Assembly: GCA_963748315.1 (NCBI GenBank)
Contig: CAVVIK010000006.1
Span: 1,240,001 to 1,304,000 of the forward strand
Length of the DNA: 64,000 bases
Reading direction: 5' to 3'
Origin: DASPHG01 sp963748315
GTDB lineage: Bacteria; Actinomycetota; Thermoleophilia; Solirubrobacterales; Thermoleophilaceae
Below the pieces are notes generated by a model that saw only the letters and a program-made list of their open reading frames with translations, had not been told where the DNA came from and ran no database searches. The translations under genes were made by a program, and so were the position numbers. Below, in pieces: positions 59,767 through 64,000 of the stretch. How positions within the stretch are numbered: the stretch's first letter is position 1; each line of letters opens with the position of its first letter.

Positions 59767-61268
59767 TGCGCAGGCCATCGGGGATGCCGCCGCTGCGCGC
59801 CGGGCTCATCGCGCTCGCGCTGATCGTCGTCGGCACCTACTTCGCGTTCGCACGCGGCCTGCCGATCGGCGACCACTACGAGATCGAGGCCGTCTTCCGC
59901 ACGGCTAACAACGTCAAGGAGCGCCAGCCCGTACGGATCGCGGGCGTCGACGTGGGCAAGGTCGTGGACGTGCGCCACCTCGAGCCCGGCACCGAGGCCG
60001 CGGTGGTCACGATGCAGATCGAGGACAAGGGCCTTCCGGTCCACCGCGACGCGCGCGTCTCGATCCGGCCGCGGATGTTCCTCGAGGGCAACTGGTTCCT
60101 CGACCTCCAGCCCGGCACGCCCGCCTCCGGTGAGCTTCCGGACGGCGGCTCGCTGCCGATCGCCCAGACACGCGGCCCGGTCCAGCTCGGCCAGCTCTTC
60201 AGCGCGCTCCAGGCGGACACGCGCAAGAACCTCCAGACGCTGCTGGGCGAGTACTCCAGCGCGCTGAAGGGGGAGGGGGCGGACGGCTACCGGCGCTCGA
60301 TCCCGTACTGGGAGCCCGCGTACCGGAGCTCCGCGATCGTGCAGGACGCGACGCTCGGCGTGCTCCAGCACGACCTGTCCGAGTACATCGACTCGAGCGG
60401 GCGCGTTGCGCGCGGCCTCGACAAGAGCCCCACGGCGCTGAAGTCGCTTGTGGCCGACTTCAACACCGCCGCCGCGGCGTTCGCGCGCGAGTCGCAGAAC
60501 CTGTCGCTGACGATCGACGAGCTGCCGCGCACGCTCGGGGCGGCGCGGCCTGCGCTCTTCGCGCTCAACGAGGCGCTGCCGCCGTTCCGGCGCTTCGCGG
60601 AGGACCTCGAGCCGAGCATCGAGGAGTCGGGGCGCACGATCGACGTGGCGATGCCATTCCTGCAGCAGGCGCGCCAGCTCGTGTCGCGAGCCGAACTGCG
60701 CGGGCTGGCGAACGATCTGCGCCCGACCGCGCCCGCGCTCGCGCGGCTGACCGAGCTGACGCGGCCGCTGTACGAGGAGGTGCGGCTGGCCGCGAGTTGC
60801 GAGAACGAGGTGCTGCACGGCTGGTCGACCGACAAGATCGACGACCCCCGCTTCCCCGCCAGCGGCCCCGTGTACGAAGAGGCGCCGAAGCCGCTACCGG
60901 GGCTAGCGGCCGAGAGCCGCAACGGCGACGCGAACGGCCAGTGGGTGCACGTCCTGACGAGCGCTGGGGACCGCACGGTCAACATCGGCAACGGCCTCTT
61001 CGCCCAGGCCTACAAGCCGCTGATCGGCACGAACCCGCCGAAGCCCGACGCGCGCCCACCGCTCCGCCCAGACGTCGCGTGCGAGACGCAGGAGCAACCG
61101 GACCTGCGCAGCGTGCCTGGCCCGCCCGACACCGAGGTCGCCCGCGGGCTCCCCGATACGGCGGAGGCGCACGACCGCTGGAGTGCCGCGCAGGATCGCG
61201 CGATCGGCTGGGTCGAGGACTACCTGCGCGAGTTCGGGCTTGACGACCAGTACAGGGTGGCGCCGTGA
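59763..61268 (+). CDS. MlaD/Mce family protein, fourth of six
   Basis: A 501-residue Mce protein starting MMRRPSGMPPLRAGLIALAL, with a helix (LIALALIVVGTYFAFA), MCE domain (YEIEAVFRTANNVKERQPVR, IAGVDVGKVVDV, RPRMFLEGNWFLDL) and helical region (RALD-type repeats: SLTIDELPRTLGAARPALFA, AELRGLANDLRPTAPALARL). The tail has Cys pairs (ASCENEVL, DVACETQ). The ATG overlaps the repaired stop of the third gene. The GTG of the fifth gene overlaps its stop. Confidence 0.92.
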   Translation: MMRRPSGMPPLRAGLIALALIVVGTYFAFARGLPIGDHYEIEAVFRTANNVKERQPVRIAGVDVGKVVDVRHLEPGTEAAVVTMQIEDKGLPVHRDARVSIRPRMFLEGNWFLDLQPGTPASGELPDGGSLPIAQTRGPVQLGQLFSALQADTRKNLQTLLGEYSSALKGEGADGYRRSIPYWEPAYRSSAIVQDATLGVLQHDLSEYIDSSGRVARGLDKSPTALKSLVADFNTAAAAFARESQNLSLTIDELPRTLGAARPALFALNEALPPFRRFAEDLEPSIEESGRTIDVAMPFLQQARQLVSRAELRGLANDLRPTAPALARLTELTRPLYEEVRLAASCENEVLHGWSTDKIDDPRFPASGPVYEEAPKPLPGLAAESRNGDANGQWVHVLTSAGDRTVNIGNGLFAQAYKPLIGTNPPKPDARPPLRPDVACETQEQPDLRSVPGPPDTEVARGLPDTAEAHDRWSAAQDRAIGWVEDYLREFGLDDQYRVAP

Positions 61269-62578
61269 GGGACGCGATCCGGCGCAACCTGCCGCGCTTC
61301 CTGCTCCTGATCGCGTTCATGGCGGTTGGGCTGGGCGTCGGCGCGTACATAGTCGCTCACCAGCGGCTGCGGTTCCCGCTGATCGAGGAGGCGCCGATCA
61401 CGCTCAAGGCAGAGTTGCCGACCGCCCAGGCCGTCACGCCGGGTCAGGGACAGACGGTCCGGGTGTCCGGCGTGCAGATCGGCGAGATCGGCGAGGTCGA
61501 TTTGGTTGACGGGCGGCCGATCGTCGAGATGAAGATCGAGCCCGAGTACGAGGGGCTCGTAACGGACGAGGCGACGGCCCTCCTGCGCCCGAAGACTTCG
61601 CTGAAGGACATGTTCCTCGAGCTCGACCCCGGGCACGGCCGCCCGCTCGAGGAGGGCGAGACGCTCGACGTGTCGCAGACGATCGAAGACGTCCACCCGG
61701 ATCAGATCCTCCGGATGCTCGACGCGGACACGCGCGACTACCTGAAGCTCTTGGTCGCCGGCGCCGGGCTCGGGTTGAAGGACCGCGGTGCGGACCTGCG
61801 TGAGATCTTCCGCCTGTTCGAGCCGACGCACAGGGACCTCGCCCGCGTCAACTCGGCGGTCGCGACGCGCCGCACGAGCCTGCGCCACCTCGTGCATTCG
61901 CTGCGCGACCTGAGCGGCGAGCTGGCGGGGCGCGAGGACGAGCTGTCGCGGTTGGTCATGGCCGCGTCGCGCGTCCTGCGCGCATACGCGAGCGAGGACG
62001 AGAACATCAGCGCCGCCGTCCACGAGCTGCCGTCGGCGCTTCGCCAGACGACCGAGACATTGGGCGAGGTCGAGCAGCTCGCCGACGTGCTCGGCCCGGC
62101 CTCGGAGCGGCTGCGGCCCGCGGCGCGCGCGCTTGGCCGCAGCCAGGTTGCGCTCCGGCCGCTGGCGCGCGAGGCGGCGCCGCTGCTCGAGAACCCCATT
62201 CGCCCGTTCGTCCGCGAGACGCGGCCGCTCGTCGAGGAGCTGCGCCCGGCGTCGCGCGACCTCGCCGAGTCGACGCCGGACCTGACGCGCGTCTTCAAGG
62301 TGCTGAACAAGTTCTTCAACATGGCCGCCTTCAACCCGAACGGCCGCGAGGGCCCCGACGTGTCCGGCCGCGAGGAGGGCTACCTGTTCTGGCTCGCCTG
62401 GGTCGCCCACCAGTCCGTGACGGTCTTCTCGACGCTCGACGCACACGGCCCGTTCCGGCCGTCGCTGGTCGCCATGAGCTGCCAGACCGCTCGCTCGCTC
62501 GCTCATGACGACCCCCAGGACGAATTCCTGATGAACCTGACCCCGCTGCTCACGAACCCGGCGGTGTGCGGCGAATGA
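61265..62578 (+). CDS. MlaD/Mce family protein, fifth of six
   Basis: A 437-residue Mce protein: N-terminal helix (FLLLIAFMAVGLGVGAYIVA), MCE domain (ITLKAELPTAQAVTPGQGQT, VRVSGVQIGEIGEVDLVDG, LLRPKTSLKDMFLELDP), helical region (DLSGELAGREDELSRLVMAA), and a C terminus with Cys in MSCQTARS and NPAVCGE. It is not a lipoprotein, unlike MceE of mycobacteria, which usually has a lipobox. GTG start overlapping the previous stop. Confidence 0.92.
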   Translation: MRDAIRRNLPRFLLLIAFMAVGLGVGAYIVAHQRLRFPLIEEAPITLKAELPTAQAVTPGQGQTVRVSGVQIGEIGEVDLVDGRPIVEMKIEPEYEGLVTDEATALLRPKTSLKDMFLELDPGHGRPLEEGETLDVSQTIEDVHPDQILRMLDADTRDYLKLLVAGAGLGLKDRGADLREIFRLFEPTHRDLARVNSAVATRRTSLRHLVHSLRDLSGELAGREDELSRLVMAASRVLRAYASEDENISAAVHELPSALRQTTETLGEVEQLADVLGPASERLRPAARALGRSQVALRPLAREAAPLLENPIRPFVRETRPLVEELRPASRDLAESTPDLTRVFKVLNKFFNMAAFNPNGREGPDVSGREEGYLFWLAWVAHQSVTVFSTLDAHGPFRPSLVAMSCQTARSLAHDDPQDEFLMNLTPLLTNPAVCGE

Positions 62579-64000
62579 TCAAGGTCGCTCCCAGCCTCGG
62601 GCGGATCATGGCGTTGGTCGTCTTCGCCTTCTCGTGCTTGGGGATCCTCCTGTTCCTGTGGCTCCAGTTCGGCGGCGCGACGCCGCTGAAGCCGGAGAAG
62701 TACGTCGTCAAGGTCGGCTTCCCGGAGGCGGTCGGGTTGCTGCAGGACGTCGACGTGCGGACGGCGGGGATCACGATCGGGACAGTCCGCGACGTCGAGG
62801 TGGAGGAGGACTCGAACCGCGCCGTGGCGACGCTGGCGCTCGACGAGGCGTACGCCCCGCTGTCAGAGGACGCGCGCGCGATCCTGCGGCGAAAGACGCT
62901 CCTGGGCGAGACGTTCATCGAGATCACGACCGGCGCACGCGACGCGCCGAAGCTGCCGGACGGCGGGCGGCTCGCCGACGCCGCGGTCGCGCCCACCGTC
63001 GAGCTGGACGAGATCCTCCAGACCTACGACGAGCGCACGCGGCGCGCGTTCCAGGTCTGGCAGCAGCAGCTCGGGGTCGCCGTCGGCCACCGGGGCGAGG
63101 ACCTCTCGAACGCGCTCAACCGGCTGCCGCAGTTCACCGAGAGCGGGGCCGACCTGCTCGAGGTGCTCGACGAGCAACAGGACGCGGTCCAGGGGCTGGT
63201 GCGCGACACCGGCAGCGTGTACGGGGCGCTCACGCGCGACGAGTCGCAGCTCGCCGCGCTGATCCGAAACTCACACGAGCTGTTCAGCGAGACGGCCTCG
63301 CAGCGCGAGAACCTGGCCGAGGCGTTCCACATCTTCCCGACGTTCCTCGACGAATCGCGCCTGACGCTGGGGCGGCTCGAGTCGTTCTCCCGCGAGGCAC
63401 GACCGCTCGTGCAGGACCTCAAGCCGGTCGCACACGAGCTGCGCCCGACCGTCGCCGCGGCGCGTGCGCTCGCGCCGGACCTCGAGCACTTCTTCGTCGC
63501 CTTCGACCAGCAGATCGACGCTGGGCGCACCGCGCTGCCCGCGCTGCGCGAGCTGCTGGACGAGACAAGGCCGCTGCTCGACGCGCTCGGCCCGTTCCTG
63601 CAGGAGTTCAACCCGATCATCGAGTGGCTGGAGCTGCACCAGCAGCTGCTCGGCGACTTCCTCGGCTACTCCGCCGGCGCGCTCGCCGACACGGTTCCGT
63701 CGGCGCCCGCCGGCGAGACCGGTCACTACCTGCGCCAGCTGGGCGTCACCGGCCTCGAGTCGCTCGGCATCCATCGCTCGCGCGTCTCGAGCAACCGCGG
63801 GAACGCGTACCTGCCGCCGGTGATCCCCAGCGTGCAGGTGGCCGAGCACCTCGGTCTCCCGAGCTGGGACTGCAACCCGTCGGGCGGCCCGGTGGAGCCG
63901 GAGCCGAAGCCGGTCGGCTCGGTACCCGGCTGCTGGGTCGACACGGACCCGACGGACTTCAAGGGCAACAGGCGCGCGTTCCCGCACGTCGAGGCAGAGG
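62575..64000 (+). CDS. MlaD/Mce family protein, sixth of six (runs off right edge)
   Basis: Open from an ATG at 62575, which overlaps the preceding stop, to the window end: 475 codons, C terminus missing. N-terminal helix (IMALVVFAFSCLGILLFLWL), MCE domain (YVVKVGFPEAVGLLQDVDVR, TAGITIGTVRDVEVEED, LRRKTLLGETFIEI, ~38-125) and helical region (SGADLLEVLDEQQDAVQGLV, ELRPTVAAARALAPDLEHFF) are complete. A Cys pair (LPSWDCNPSGG, SVPGCWVDTD) lies near the edge. Completes the set of six Mce subunits. Confidence 0.93.
   Translation, partial: MIKVAPSLGRIMALVVFAFSCLGILLFLWLQFGGATPLKPEKYVVKVGFPEAVGLLQDVDVRTAGITIGTVRDVEVEEDSNRAVATLALDEAYAPLSEDARAILRRKTLLGETFIEITTGARDAPKLPDGGRLADAAVAPTVELDEILQTYDERTRRAFQVWQQQLGVAVGHRGEDLSNALNRLPQFTESGADLLEVLDEQQDAVQGLVRDTGSVYGALTRDESQLAALIRNSHELFSETASQRENLAEAFHIFPTFLDESRLTLGRLESFSREARPLVQDLKPVAHELRPTVAAARALAPDLEHFFVAFDQQIDAGRTALPALRELLDETRPLLDALGPFLQEFNPIIEWLELHQQLLGDFLGYSAGALADTVPSAPAGETGHYLRQLGVTGLESLGIHRSRVSSNRGNAYLPPVIPSVQVAEHLGLPSWDCNPSGGPVEPEPKPVGSVPGCWVDTDPTDFKGNRRAFPHVEAE

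Overview
The window is very GC-rich and gene-dense, with short or overlapping junctions and many GTG/TTG starts. An F-type set of Mce proteins, a Ser/Thr kinase, a TetR regulator, cytochromes P450, SCP-x-type thiolase, crotonases and deazaflavin/FMN-type oxidoreductase folds point to an actinomycete. The overall mix (Ste24-type M48 protease, variant ArgS, DUF3467) makes me favour class Thermoleophilia; that placement is inference from gene content, not a phylogeny.

Layout. 0-6 kb: a glycan/nucleotide-type group (partial ATP-grasp, nucleotidyltransferase-kinase fusion, phosphodiester glycosidase, GT4 glycosyltransferase) mixed with YjbQ, an SDR and a YgjP-like metallopeptidase. 6-15 kb: secreted copper protein, ABC-2 exporter, cyclase-P450-TetR operon, crotonase, Ppa, UppP and small membrane proteins. 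15-20 kb: phosphoesterase, a remnant Tad-type pseudopilin group ending in a peptidoglycan-hydrolase fusion, and a secreted matrixin. 20-30 kb: MaoC, then the uvrC-rapZ-VOC-gap-pgk-tpiA-gpmI-tgt block. 30-36 kb: kinase/lipoprotein/phosphoesterase operon, M48 protease, DUF3467, rlmH, argS. 36-38.6 kb: a thiol-redox/cytochrome c maturation operon containing two START-like genes. 38.6-46.5 kb: tRNA-Gly, methyltransferases, crotonase, PPOX-like protein, subtilase, cupredoxin, P450, tRNA-Arg. 46.5-52 kb: HD hydrolase and large secreted proteins of uncertain role. 52-64 kb: SCP-x thiolase, MBL hydrolase, DedA, then six consecutive mce genes running off the right edge.

Two cross-cutting results matter most for a reader. 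First, at least 16 protein genes, including uvrC and gpmI, are interrupted by single-base frameshifts, and a tRNA carries an extra base; these look like sequence or assembly errors, and they also create a false 1005-residue Mce fusion. Second, many operon-leading genes have no Shine-Dalgarno sequence but a TANNNT-type -10 element 6-9 bases before the start codon. This suggests leaderless transcription, and several divergent pairs share overlapping, symmetric -10 elements.

I see no CRISPR array, insertion sequence, prophage, replication origin or rRNA. No gene-free stretch exceeds 300 bases; the longest, about 140 bases before 18802, shows nothing I can name.
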